64,000 nucleotides of DNA, taken from Stereum hirsutum FP-91666 SS1. Lineage: Eukaryota > Basidiomycota > Agaricomycetes > Russulales > Stereaceae. The translations under genes were made by a program, and so were the position numbers. Below are positions 20,770-32,278 of this stretch, piece after piece (within the stretch, counting starts at the first letter, position 1; every line of letters starts with the position of its first letter). The stretch spans positions 248,001 through 312,000 of the forward strand of contig NW_006763138.1 in the NCBI RefSeq assembly GCF_000264905.1. Reading direction: 5' to 3'. The notes beneath the pieces were generated by a model, which was not told where the DNA came from, ran no database searches, and was given only the letters and a program-made list of their open reading frames with translations.

Positions 20770-23700
20770 TCATGATGATCTCTGCAGCTTCGCCTTCGCC
20801 ATCCCTTCCAAAAATCTCTCGGCCTTCTCCTTTTCTTTCCTGCTCACTATCACCCCGTCTAGCATCTTGATGTTCGCGCATGCCTTCATCACCAGCCCAC
20901 GATAGGCTAGTCGTTGAACATAAGCATCGTTGGGTAGATCGCGCCGAAACTTAGCGTCAAGCTCGTGCCACGACGACGCCGATGACGTTCTTAAGGCTCG
21001 TCCCCGGCCCGTCGGTTTACCGGTTTTGGGCAAGGCCTCCGACGAGGCGCCTCGCCCGCGACCGTTGAGAGCGGCATCGACTGCCGGCGGTTGCTGTTGC
21101 TGCTGCTCCAGAGCGTCTTGGTGATTTTGTGGACGTGTAGTTTGTGCGCTGTTGCTGCTGCTGCGTACACGGTGGCCCGGTTCCGACGGCTGCAGTGCGC
21201 CAGGCACGTCCTTCACCAATAGGGGGAGGTACCAGCCTAGAGTGCACGGATTCATCCTGCAATGAACCGAGCGGATCAGCGGCTACGCGCGCGAAAGAGA
21301 AAAAAAATGAAGAGAAAACGGCGCTAAAAGACAAGACGTTGTTTGACCATGATTGACCCCGATAATGCAAGGGTCCGCTCAGGGAGGATGGTGGACAAAA
21401 AAATTGCACAGCGATGAACGGAACAAAAAGGAGTAACTCGCAAAAGTTTACGTCTCGGCGATCGAACAATTCCTATTGCGGTGCCCGAACACGAACAAGT
21501 CGAGAGATAGCCTTATGCTCTGCAGGATTTAGGCAAAAGCCACTCATGAAGCAGAATACCGCGCGGTTGTCGAAACTACTGAAAACTTCTGGATGAGACG
21601 AAAGGAGGATTAGACGTACCTAAAGTCGACCATCTCCACATCCGGACACCCTCGTAGGACCTTGATGATCCCCTTAGTGCCTTTCAATCTGGAGCCGATG
21701 ATCGTCAACTTGTTTAACCGTCGAAGGCCTTCCAGGGGCTTCACCTCCTGGAAAAAGTTGTAGTTTAGATTAAGTACACGCAAGTTCGGGACGAGCGACG
21801 CGAGGTTGTCCGGTAGCGTGCTGAGCCTGCATGCCGCAATCTCGAGATAAATGAGATTGTAGCATGGCTCGGAAAGAAAGCTTGGTGGTAGCGGGTTTCC
21901 TAGAGCCAATTGGGAAGATGACGGTTTCGGAGATCAATACACAAGCGTACGACGTAAGAAAGGCAAAGAAATGGTGTTCACTCAATGCCACCATCAGCCA
22001 CTCGAGAAGACGTACCTGATAAATACAAACGTTTAACGTCCCTGACGGCGCGTACCGAGAACGTTCTAATTATTTGATAGGAGCGACGAAGTCAAAAACA
22101 TGCAACAGAGGTAAATAGAGATAGCTACTCACAGGCCTTTTCCGCCCTGATTTCGTAAGCTTAAATTCTCGAGCTTGATCAACCTGTGCGCTTTAGTGAT
22201 CTGGGAAAGCATGTTGTTGTCCGCGTACAGAGTCCTGAGATTAGGGAACGGCGCCGCATCGAGTGTTTTCAGCCTGTTGCCACTGAGACGTAAGATGCGC
22301 AATCTGGGCATATTGCTCTGAACGTTCAGTTCGCCTATCAGGTTGTTGTCTGGGATAAAGAACGTAATCGAGGCGAAATGGCGTTAGCATTGATGAACGT
22401 GATGGACGGTTGGGGAAAGGAGAAGATCATGTATTAACACAATCGGTGATGAAAGTGGCTGGTTCACGGCAGACACACGAAAACACCCTCCTTCTGTACG
22501 AACGGACCTGAAGACGGACGCAAAAGGCGAAATTGAGAGGCTTACCTAAATTTAGGACAATCAAGGAGGATAACGAGCCAAGCCCGGTCACCGCTCCCAT
22601 CCGATTCTCGCTCAGGTTGAGCATCTCGAGTTTGGGCCTGAGAACATCGCACATGTGTAGTAGAACCATGGGTCGACGAGTGACAATGAAAAAACGCGTC
22701 ATGAGGTGCGAAGTTCACAAGCAACGACAGGTGTGCGAGACAGTATCGATAACACACATTAGGTCGCTCCTTGACAGTTCCGAGGAGCAAAATCGTAGGA
22801 AGGCACGCACCAACAACAATCTGAAAAGTCTGCATCTTTGATAGCGTTCGCCTCCAAGCTAAGTTTCACCAAGCCTTCGAGCATCTGAAGACCGTCCAAA
22901 CTGGTAATCCTATTGCCGTCAGCGCGCAACTCTCGTAAATGACGAAGACATTGCAGTTCTAATAATGCAGTGGGTTTAGCGAGTTCATCGGATGGTGAAA
23001 GAAGGTGAGTCGTACGTGTTAGAGAGTCCAGACGGTTGCCGCTAATGTCGAGGCTTTCGAGGTAGAGTAGACGATTGAATGATGTGGCACTGGTCAAGCT
23101 GTTATATGGCCGAGAAAACGAACGAGCGTGCATGTGACATTAGCTACCAAGAACGCTGTCAGGCTCTCGAGACGACACGTACTAATTTCTGGCGACAGAC
23201 AGCGTTCGCAGAGTGTCTGGAACGCCACTCAGCCATGATAGCTGATTATGGTTTCTGTCAAGCCTTCAGTTCACAGACGCCATCACGAATTTGACGTTTA
23301 CTCACAGCGACAGCGCATCGAGCTTCGGTAGGAACTCCTTTAACCGCGCAACACTCTCGATGTGCTTTCCCGACAGATTGATAGCCTTCAGCTCCTCCCA
23401 GTATGGCTCGAAGGGCTGGACATCAGTGATAACCTCCACCAGCCTATCGTGCGCCACACCAAATGAAGCCTCGGTGAGGAACGTAGCATTATTCCGGTTG
23501 GACATGTTGGCGGAGGCAGGTGTTAGTAGCTGACTAGTGGGTGGGCAGGAAAAGACGTTGCGGGAAACACCCAGCATCGAATTGTGGGCGTTAGATGCTA
23601 GTCCGTTACTAGGTCGGCGCGTAGGGATAGGTTGAAGCACAGTGTGGACATGCTCAGGACTCGCGGCGTTGGACGTTGAGCCAGTGAAACCTGGAGAACG

Positions 23701-26651
23701 AGAAACTTGAACACGATGAGGTTTGGAAAGTATAGACGAAGCTCACTATCTTCAGCCAAATGCCCCATCATCTCTGCTATTCGTTTGGATCGAACAGACG
23801 GTGCAAGGCTGGCACCGTGCTCTTCAACACCGTCAAGTTCTGGCGGATCAGCGTCTTCTTCGGGATCACCGCGCCCCAGTCCAGCGATTTGGCCTTCGCG
23901 TTTCCCATCGGAAAAACTGACAGACCGTCGACGGTAGTGGGCGTGATTTGCGGGAGTCTGATAGGATAGGTGTGGCGGAGGATTTCTGGACATGGGAAGG
24001 GGTGTGATGCTAGTGCTCTTAAGTGCAGACCGAATAGGCGTGGGTGCTGCAGAGGCAGGACGAGGAGGCAGGGGTGTGTCGAGATGAGGGCCACGTCCCA
24101 TCGGGGCGGGTCTTGGGGCGTGAATGAAAGATTGTTGTTCAGTCTCCTGTTCGTCGTCCCAAGTCTGGTCCTGGGAGTCGTCATGTTCATGTTGATCGTC
24201 GATGGACATCGCAGCGGACATCGCAGTCAGTTGAGTGACCTCTTCATCGTCATAATCTTCATCCGTGGTCACATCATCTTCAATGACGATGCCTTCCATG
24301 CTGCCTTCCTCTCCCGTCATTATGTGCACCACACCTTGTGAGGGACCATCAAACGAAAATGAGGTGAGGTCAGCTTCCTCGTCGTCGTCTATTTCTTCAA
24401 TCCTGCTGGTCTCCGCAGCGACAACATCCTGGGCCTCCTTATCATACGGCGGACCGAATCCATTTCTGTTGGTAGTGTCATCTTCTCGAAGACTCTCTAT
24501 GTCCTGAAACGGGTCTTCGCTCTCGCCCTCCGTGTCCACGCTTGCCGAATATCCACCTTCGCTGGTGTATCCACTGGGGCGCGCGTTACTAACGGTTGTC
24601 TTCACCCATCGCATCGTAGTCTTATCGAAGACCATACGGCCGACTCTCTCAGGCAGCGTAGGGACGTCCTCCGGTGTGATTCGCCTAAGCTGCGCAGGCC
24701 CAGCGTGTTTAACGAACGAGCCGGTAGTACTGGTAGTCCCCAATGTAGCGCCTGAAGCGGTGCTGGACGAGACAAAGCGGTTTAGATCCTCGTTCGCTCG
24801 TGCTCGCAGCGAAGAAGAGGGATATGCGGGAGCGTTGTAGTCACCCGGAGCAATAAGGCTAGTAAAATGAGCATTCGGCGCCAGGGCATCTGGATTCGGA
24901 TTCTGTTGGGGTAGAGAGGGGGACCGTCCGGGGCTATCGGCGGGCGAAACGATGATGGGTGGAGCAGGAAATTGAGCGAAAAGGCGGGAGGTATCGAGGG
25001 AATCATCGTTTGGGGCAGCCTGTCCCAGTTTGTAATCAACTTTGTCAGGGGCACTGAGTATACGCACAAATGTCCAAATGTGGGCCTAACACTTACCGCA
25101 AAAGATGACGTAGAAGGCTTGCCATGTGGCGATGCGACGGGGGCAGGGTGTTGTGTTCGAGGTCTCTGCGAAGAACTTGCCATCCGTTGATATAACGATT
25201 CGGATGGTGTGAACGGTCGGTCTGCAGACGAGTCAGCACGACTAAGCCTTGACGCCTCAGTCTCAACCGATACAAGGCGTTTGGATCCTCGCATGTCCTG
25301 TTTAATTTGGGCCATCAGATTGGCTGCTTGTTGACGATAGGCGAAGGAGGAGTGTGTTGACCCCTTAGAACCGGATGCTCCGGGGGAAGCGTCGGTAGCA
25401 TTTGCTGATTGGGTGTCTAGTTGGATTGTGCGAGTTTTTTCATGTATCAGGGATAGTCGATTGTGTGCAGGTAAACATTCCTGTTCACTCACCAGGTGGG
25501 CGGGGCAGTTGAGCACCAGGCAGTAATCGATCGTGTGGCTGGCCGTCGAAAACATTACCTGGCCGCTTGGTGGTTGTGACAGACGATATGGTCGAAAAAT
25601 ACCTGGCCTCCTTGATTTGGGCCATCAGAGACTTCGATTCACCTACCCAGTCTGTCCGTGCCTTTGGGCGCCGAGCAACAGGGTTTATGCCATCGCCATC
25701 GCTGAAGAAGTCGCTGACAGGGCTGAGTTTGATGCGTTTGGCGCTTCGGAATTCGGAGGAGCCTCCTGTAGTATGGGGATCTGTGACAGGAGAGAGCCCA
25801 GAAGGCGATGGAAGGCTTCCGGGGAAGTGATCTGGGTTGGATATAGAGGGAGAGTTGATGGCAATCGAGTCCACCATGGCAGAAAGATGGTCGCGAGTGA
25901 AAGTGTCGTATTGGAATTGAAACAGTCGTAGGCGAGGGTCAGTCGCAGGGATAATGGAGGATGGTGGATGAGCAGGAAGAGGAGTGCTTTCCGCTTGTGG
26001 AAGACCGGACGGTGTGATGAAATGTGGTTGTGGTTGTGGTGGTGTTTGCCGCGCCACAGCGAAAGTGAATTGGCAGTTTAGACTGGGCTTGCGGCCATCG
26101 AAGGAGATCATGTTAGGCATATCGGTCTCAACAATTTCATCGCTGCGACGAGGCTCCCTAGCACAGTCGTCCAGCGCACTGTTCTGTGGAGAGAGAGAAG
26201 AATTGGCGAGATGAACCTGGGATAGACGGGACGGTTGGAAGGGTGCGTTGGTCGGATTACTAGCTAGAGGTACATGAAGAATAGAGGGTTTGGGAGGAGA
26301 AGGCGGCTCGAACATGCGCTCGAGGGCCATAGGGCTGAAGAAATCCTTGTGGGCGTTCTTCTTCGCGCCAGGAGTTATAGGGTTGAAATGGGTCGTGGGT
26401 GCGTCATGACGAATAATAAAAGTGCCAATTGGTTCTGTTGGTTGAGGAGTGGAGGAAGACTCGCCAGGTCTGTCTGAGGATACAGGATCGAAGTCACGTA
26501 GTTGGAGAGTGCCCCTCGGGGCCGTGAGCGAGAGACTGCTGTTCTCGTGCGCCTGTCCATCCTGCTCGTCGTCAGAGCAGTCATCGGGCCATTCGTCGTC
26601 GAGCTCCTCCGTCTGCCACGCCGGCCGCCGTGGGTGTGCGTCCTGGGACAT
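20770..26651 (-). CDS. CDC11: LRR scaffold of the septation initiation network, Cdc11/Nud1 type
   Basis: Spindle-pole-body scaffold that anchors the SIN/MEN kinase cascade controlling septation and mitotic exit. The ATG at 26651 opens a long, mostly disordered N-terminal region over at least three large exons (approximately 26651-25494, 25416-25099, 25055-23750). It includes DDEWPDDCSDDEQDGQ, KRIKLSPVSDFFSDGDG, and the twice-occurring short block SLMAQIKEARYFS / NLMAQIKQDMRGS. About seven smaller exons then encode leucine-rich repeats, such as LKAINLSGKHIESVARLKEF, LYLESLDISGNRLDSLT, LRADGNRITSLDGLQML, LEMLNLSENRMGAVTGLG, LRILRLSGNRLKTLDAAPFP and LRVLNLNYNFFQEVKPLEGL. The end has MNPCTLGWYLP and KFRRDLPNDAYVQRLAYRGL followed by MLDGVIVSRKEKEKAERFL, the C-terminal cap of this family. 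Overall about 1,500 residues. Internal exon limits are approximate; a poly-Gln run lies near 21093. Confidence 0.82.
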
Positions 26652-28059
26652 ACTCGCAGAGAAATGTAGACGGGCGTCAGGCTGGAGATGATAGGCTGTT
26701 GAACGGGTGCTCCACGCACGTGACCGTGAACTGTCGGTTCTGGTCCCTGGAGATCATTATTTGGCCTTGTTGTCCAAAGGCATCTGTCTCAAACATGCAC
26801 AAACAACAAGGCAGCTTCAGCATTCAATGATGAACGCTTCGCACATCCTTCACATTCTGTCTCTTACAATCACCCCCATTCATCCTCACATGTTCTGATG
26901 GAGCTGTAATATCTGGATGTTTGATTTGCTTGCTTGTCGGACCTGAACAGTTGGCACCAATCCACAGTCCGACTCATGGTCCTTGAGTATCTTCTAGGAA
27001 CGGCATTCGCCCTAATCCTTTTGAATCTAGTTTCTATATTTGTCTCCAGCTCTTGACTTTCACTAGCTCATGTCGCAATAAGTGCAACACGGATGCCCTC
27101 GTTCGGACAAGTTGCCTGAGCAGATCAGTCAGGATGTCTCCCCCTTTCAGCCGCGAGGCTTCCCTATGTCAATACAGCGAACGGTCTCACACTTTCAAAA
27201 CGAATCAATCTTTGCTTTGGGGGGTCTTTTCTTTGCGTATTCATGTTCATACTAGACCTCATGTGCCTGTGGTGCCTTGTGCTCCTGTAGTCTCTTGAGC
27301 TACCATGGCGAATCACCGCCGCAATATGCGTCTTCTGCTTGATCCACGGACTGTCTATCCGCTTATGTCATGTGCCAGTGGTGTTGGGAAGAGCCCTCGG
27401 GGCGTTCACGATTACTTGGATACTGCGGTGGATTGGCTGAGCTGCACAGAACTGTACCCTTGAATCCGAGATCAGAAAGCGCTCAACTTTATCCACGCCT
27501 GCTCTCATCGAAGGTTAAAATAGTGAGTGGATTTTGGCCTACCCATCTTTTTGTGGAGGACCTAGATCATCGGCATTGCCACCAGCTCATGTTCCTCGGT
27601 GTCTCCGGTCAAACCCCTCTACATTTCTAAGGATCCGCGCTTCGCGCTCAACATTCTAACCATCGTTTGTCTCTGCTGTTCTCCGTGCGGTATTTTATTT
27701 ATTCTCGTCGCGTTACAATTGACGCTCTGTTTTTCGACAGTGAGCTATCTCAGCTGACATCTAGGCCTTCACATACAGTCTTCAGTCGCATTGTGGATTT
27801 TTGACGACGGTCCCGGTCTTTCAGTGTACCGAAACGGCTGCTTTATACAAGGACCTACCAAGTGAGTTTCTTCCTGATCAATATACAAATCTCAACACTA
27901 GGGCACTCTGCGGAAACATCGCGAAAAATACCAAGGTAGAGACCAGCCTGTCCAATAGTCCAACCTAAACATCGCCATAATTAAGGCCCCGAGCCTCCTG
28001 ACCCGATGATCATGGTGCATAGCCTCACAGGCACCTCCCAAACTTTCTTCAAGAATCTA

Positions 28060-28760
28060 TAGCCCGGGTCAACGTCTTGAGAGTAAAATTTGTTTTCCTT
28101 CGCGGTGCGTTCTGGAGTGCTCGACGCTTTGAATCACACGCATTCGGATCTCATCTGTTCAGGTTGATCTTGGATGCGGCGCCCCGATTTATCCTCCGGC
28201 TATACTCCGTTAATTGCTCACCACCTTGGTCCGCCAAGCAGTAATGCCCCGTGGGGCTCGAGGGACTCAAGGTTTATATGTTCCTGGTCCCAATTGCGGT
28301 TGTGCAAGTTTATTTGCTTAGGTGTCTGCCGTGATCGGATTCAGGGACTCCTCTTGTATGGGCGAAAACGGTGATGTCGATGACCTCTGAACAGGTATAA
28401 GTGACGACTATTGGAACTATTGAGGTGGATTGCCCACTTTGATGAAGAAAATGGGAGCATCAGCGAACACATCGTCGCCTTCTGTCAGCCATGATCCTGC
28501 GGTGCTGTTTACTACCATCGCTAACTTGGTGACATTACGTCTGTTGAGATACCTGACGGTGTTCGCACACCGTAATACATCAATGCTTAGAGAATAGCTT
28601 GATGGGTGGGGGATCTCGCGCCCTGATGATCATGCATTTGGAGCTTGTGCGACTTTGTATCAGACCGCTCAAAGCGGCCTCTCCACCGTCTCCGATATCA
28701 GATCTCTTGCAGCGGTCCTTGCTTACTGTACTATGGTGATACCAGATGACGAAAACTGAT
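28060..28760 (+). pseudogene. Decayed protein-like segments, family unknown
   Basis: Two stretches translate into protein-like sequence on the plus strand without a start codon or intact frame. One, around 28080-28200, contains VKFVFLRGAFWSARRFESHA. Another, around 28595-28758 after a possible TAG acceptor, contains GWGISRPDDHAFGACATLYQ and ends in a stop at PDDEN. They could be remnants of a degraded gene or exons of a gene I cannot assemble. No family is recognised. Confidence 0.25.
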
Positions 28761-29043
28761 GGCTCTTTCACATTATCGTGCGGCGAAGGGCTTCAGTCAA
28801 ACATCAATGCCCAAACTAGCCGACAAGACAGAATCATGACTGGCCGTCAGCCAACCATGGGCCTGGTCTACGAGATCTCTTGCAGCGGTCCTTGCTTACT
28901 GTACTATGGTGATACCAGATGACGAAAACTGATGGCTCTTTCACATTATCGTGCGGCGAAGGGCTTCAGTCAAACATCAATGCCCAAACTAGCCTACAAG
29001 GCAGAATCATGACTGGCCGTCAGCCAACCATGGGCCTGGTCTG
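28700..29043. repeat. 173-bp direct tandem duplication (two copies)
   Basis: Copy 1 (28700-28872) and copy 2 (28873-29043) both start at AGATCTCTTGCAGCGG and run to GGGCCTGGTCT. They differ at only a few positions (for example GCCGACAAGACAG against GCCTACAAGGCAG), so the duplication is recent. A degenerate echo of the unit start (GAAATCTCTGCA) follows copy 2. Confidence 0.95.
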
Positions 29044-29525
29044 ACGAAATCTCTGCAATCAGATCCGTAAGTTCGCGTTCTCTCACCCTTCTCCCCACTC
29101 GTCCTTGTCGATCTGATTTCTGATTTGGATGTCCAGTGAGTGTCCAACGCGTCCGACGCCCAACCACCGCGGCGCGGCACATCCACTAGGATTCACAGGG
29201 CTTGCTTTGATATATTGCACAGTGCTACCTCGTGCTCAAGCTCCTATATGCCTTCCTTCCTGATCCGCATGCATCTTAGTACGTAGGGCTCGAGTTCGCC
29301 GTGGCATATCGTCTCTCGCAAGACTCCCAAATAATGTCGATATGGGATGGATTCATAAAGACATACTAGGTCAAGATTTCCCTGCCTCGAGTGCGAATAC
29401 AATTAATCACCTTCTTCAGAATGTGCTCGAACGAGAACCTTGATGAGGACAAATTATGGTCACGATCCAGGGCTTACAACATAAACTCATCCTCCGATAG
29501 CAGCGATACGAGAACTCTGCCACCA

Positions 29526-29761
29526 CGAACGCCGCAATCATCTTACACAATATCCTCGTTCGAGGTAAATTGGACAAGCAGAAGTCGCCTACGATGACCC
29601 TTCGCGTCATTGACCTGATTGACGGGAATGCTACTTCTGATCACCACGGTGAAGAGCTCCTCGTTCGAGGTAAATTGGACAACAAGCAGAAGTTGCGTAC
29701 AATGCCCCTTTGCGTTGTTGACCTGATCGACCGGAGCTCGAGGGCCACTCTTCACTTCTGA
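29526..29761 (+). pseudogene. Possible DDE-transposase C-terminal remnant with internal duplication
   Basis: In frame before the first repeat copy the sequence reads NSATTNAAIILHNILVRG; the pattern aIILHNIL resembles the conserved C-terminal helix of HARBI1-like DDE endonucleases. An in-frame TAG lies just upstream, and the 5' remainder of a transposase was not found. After it the repeated peptide GKLDKQK...LRVIDLID and GKLDNKQK...LCVVDLID occurs. The transposase link rests on one short motif and is tentative. Confidence 0.25.
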
Positions 29762-29765
29762 ACAC
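29555..29765. repeat. ~105-bp imperfect tandem repeat (two copies)
   Basis: CCTCGTTCGAGGTAAATTGG occurs at 29555 and again at 29659, followed in both by AGCAGAAGT, then CATTGACCTGATTGAC / TGTTGACCTGATCGAC and a CACCACGGTGAA / CACCGCGGTGAA block. Copy 2 carries a few extra bases. Confidence 0.85.
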
Positions 29766-30979
29766 CGCGGTGAAAAGGTCCTTTCTAGAGCACCCGATGT
29801 CAAGGTTCGACGTTCAACGCCAGTCTCGGAGAAACACGTGCATGGTTAGTATGCTAGAACTTGCAGGCCAGAACGAAGGGATACACTCCAATAAAAATGC
29901 ATTCAACCATTCCGATCCAATTCTTCAGTATGCACGATGCCGAAGGAGGATTCTCCAGGATTCCAAGTATATGGCTACTTTCCCGGAGGTTGAACTATAA
30001 CGAATGCTAATTTGGCTCACGAAGAGGCATATGCGATATGTGGGGTTATTGTAGGCTACGAATTGCGTACGAAGTCGAATGCTATGATGGGGAACGAATT
30101 AGGTCGAAGATTCTGTAAAGTACCATGCGAGTTATGGAGGGTGCGTATTGTCTATTGTTGTGTGATTGTATGATTCGATACGAGGAAAACAAGTGTCCGC
30201 GAAAGCTTCCTTTTTGGTTTCTCCTTCCTATAATATATACGCTGCCCACCGCCAACCCCCAAATTTTCAACACACCGACAGAAGGAAAAAAAAATGGATT
30301 CAGGTGAGATAAAGATGCTTGAAAGGAACGAGACGAATGCGAGAATTCCAAGAGTTATGCGATGCCAAAGCGGACAGCAAACACGGCGAAGATAAATGCG
30401 AAGACTAAGGAAAGGCAGACCTGATCCCGAACATTGGCGAGAGAGCGGTAACATGGACGAATGACTGATGCGAAGACGAAGGAGACCAAAGTGATCAGGA
30501 AAGAACGAACGAGCGGAGAGCGGAGGATTGAGCCAAGGAGAAGATGACGATACGGATATATTGAAGGATATATAGATGGTTGTATTGGATTGACGGGATG
30601 GGCTATGCGAAGGAACAAAAACAAAAACTAAATGTGGCGACGTGTGGCGCATGCAATGTTGGTGGGGTTACTATAACGTGGCGGTGGCGTAAAGTGCTAT
30701 GCACACATGAATGAGAACGTAAGCGGACGAATAGTGCAGGTGAAGATCTAAAAAAAAGTATGCGGGGGGACGAGACCGAGCAGCGCGGATGGACGAGTGC
30801 TGGAGAGGAGATATACAGTGGTCGATGGGGAATGAGATCCGAATGTATACACAAGTTTTGTCCGTTCAGCTGAATGTAGCCATTGAGAAGATACAGTGTG
30901 GGTGTTTGCTCCCAGCGATGATGATGTCGGCGAAACGAATAAATGAAGATAAAGGGCGAAGAATTTTGGGATGACGAAG

Positions 30980-32278
30980 CTAGGTCTCCCCACGGCGGAC
31001 GCGGGGAGCGCGCGACCTACCCCGCTGCAAGGCCATGCCAGGCCCAGCGACCTGTGGTGCGTATGCCAGCTTAGGCTGCCCAAGAACCTCCGACACGTGC
31101 ACAGTGACCGCACTGTCGAGGTCCTTCGAGACTTCCCTCCTTAAAGTTGGCTCAACATCGGAATGACCCTTCGAGACATTCCCAACCTTGCTTCCGCCCC
31201 GTTCAACATCACCCCGAATGCTCTCTTCTTGAACGCTGTTCCCACCACGGCTGCGTGTTCGCTGTCTGCCGAAAGCAACAGACCTGCCGATCCAGGTCAT
31301 ACCCATCCGCGATTTCGACCGCTGATCACTGGCGGGGCGCTCAGAGGTGGCGTTAGAGAACAGGTTTAGCGTGGAAGGAGAAGGCGAAGATGACAGTGAA
31401 GAGGGTGAAAGGTATGGGGACGGTGAAGACGGCGAGCGAAACGCAGACGTCAATTCTTCGTTGCTTTCAGCCTCCTCCGCAAGAGATGACCGCGAGGATT
31501 GGCGGCTGGGCACTGGTGATCGCGAAGACGAGGAAGAGGATGCAGAACGCGGGGTTGTGTTCGCCGTGGACGTCCTAGACGGGGGCCCGAATGGAGGCGA
31601 CGGAGAACGGGTTTGAGAATAAAGAGTAGGCATTGGGGTATGTCGAAGTTTCGGAGTGGAAAGAGGCTTCGTCTTCTTGGATGGCATTGGGAAGGAGTAC
31701 ATGAATGGTTCGCTGTCATCCTTCATGGCTTCCTTGTCGAGGGCGATATTCTCATCCATGTCAAACCCACCGCCGATGAGTCCTAAGCCGACTCCGATGT
31801 AGGGCGCCGCAGGATCATAACAAGCGTCCGCGCCAGATCCTATTGAGATACGAGGTCGGCCACGGCTAGTGGCGGCCGAGACGGTATTCGTGCTCGAACT
31901 GTTGATGCGCTTGGAGGATGTGGTGTAAAACCGCTGGGGCAATAATCCACCCTTGGACTCGCAGCCATACTCTTTACGAGAGGTCTTTTGGGGAGCGACA
32001 CCGGAGATGTCACTCTTTTGCTTGGGGGAGATGTCCTCATGTACAGGTGAGTGGAGGGGTGGAGACATGTCGAAAAGCATGTCGGGGGAGCCTGCTCGTC
32101 GCGGTGGAGAGGCTTTTGGGATGGGAACACGATTTTGTTGAGAGGAAGGGATGGCAAGAGGTGTCGCGGGTGAGGAGTGGTATTGAGCTTTTGAGAGGGT
32201 TTGAGGACGGATTGGGCGGCGCGTTGAGCTGGGGTTGTGGAACGTGAGTTTTCGAGGGAATGTCGGAAATAAGTCCAT
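30980..32278 (-). CDS. Ser/Pro-rich hypothetical protein
   Basis: Unrecognised protein of 432 residues in a single uninterrupted coding exon starting MDLFPTFPRKLTFHNPSSTR. It is rich in Ser, Pro, Arg and Thr, with a long Ser run (PRSASSSSSSRSPVPSRQSS) and many basic-Ser/Pro sites suggestive of phosphorylation. One short ordered-looking island is ACYDPAAPYIGVGLGLIGGG followed by FDMDENIALDKEAM. The C-terminus is basic (RGRSRAPRVRRGET). No membrane helix or signal peptide. A TCTAATCAG acceptor immediately before the ATG suggests a 5'-UTR intron or a missed upstream coding exon. Function unknown; the unbroken frame with ATG makes a real gene likely. Confidence 0.65.
   Translation of the reverse strand: MDLFPTFPRKLTFHNPSSTRRPIRPQTLSKAQYHSSPATPLAIPSSQQNRVPIPKASPPRRAGSPDMLFDMSPPLHSPVHEDISPKQKSDISGVAPQKTSRKEYGCESKGGLLPQRFYTTSSKRINSSSTNTVSAATSRGRPRISIGSGADACYDPAAPYIGVGLGLIGGGFDMDENIALDKEAMKDDSEPFMYSFPMPSKKTKPLSTPKLRHTPMPTLYSQTRSPSPPFGPPSRTSTANTTPRSASSSSSSRSPVPSRQSSRSSLAEEAESNEELTSAFRSPSSPSPYLSPSSLSSSPSPSTLNLFSNATSERPASDQRSKSRMGMTWIGRSVAFGRQRTRSRGGNSVQEESIRGDVERGGSKVGNVSKGHSDVEPTLRREVSKDLDSAVTVHVSEVLGQPKLAYAPQVAGPGMALQRGRSRAPRVRRGET

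Larger units (their letters stand above)
26652..30979. other. 4.3 kb gene-poor region with duplications and decayed segments
   Basis: No intact gene supported. It starts with the CDC11 promoter and ends with the 3' region of the Ser-rich gene. Between them are a 173-bp tandem duplication (28700), a ~105-bp tandem repeat (29555), and stretches that read like protein but are broken by stops, listed separately. Confidence 0.6.

Noticed and set aside
29551..29575. tRNA T-loop (GTTCGA) near the repeat
   Set aside because: No acceptor, D or anticodon stems can be folded around it; it is part of a short palindrome within the tandem repeat.
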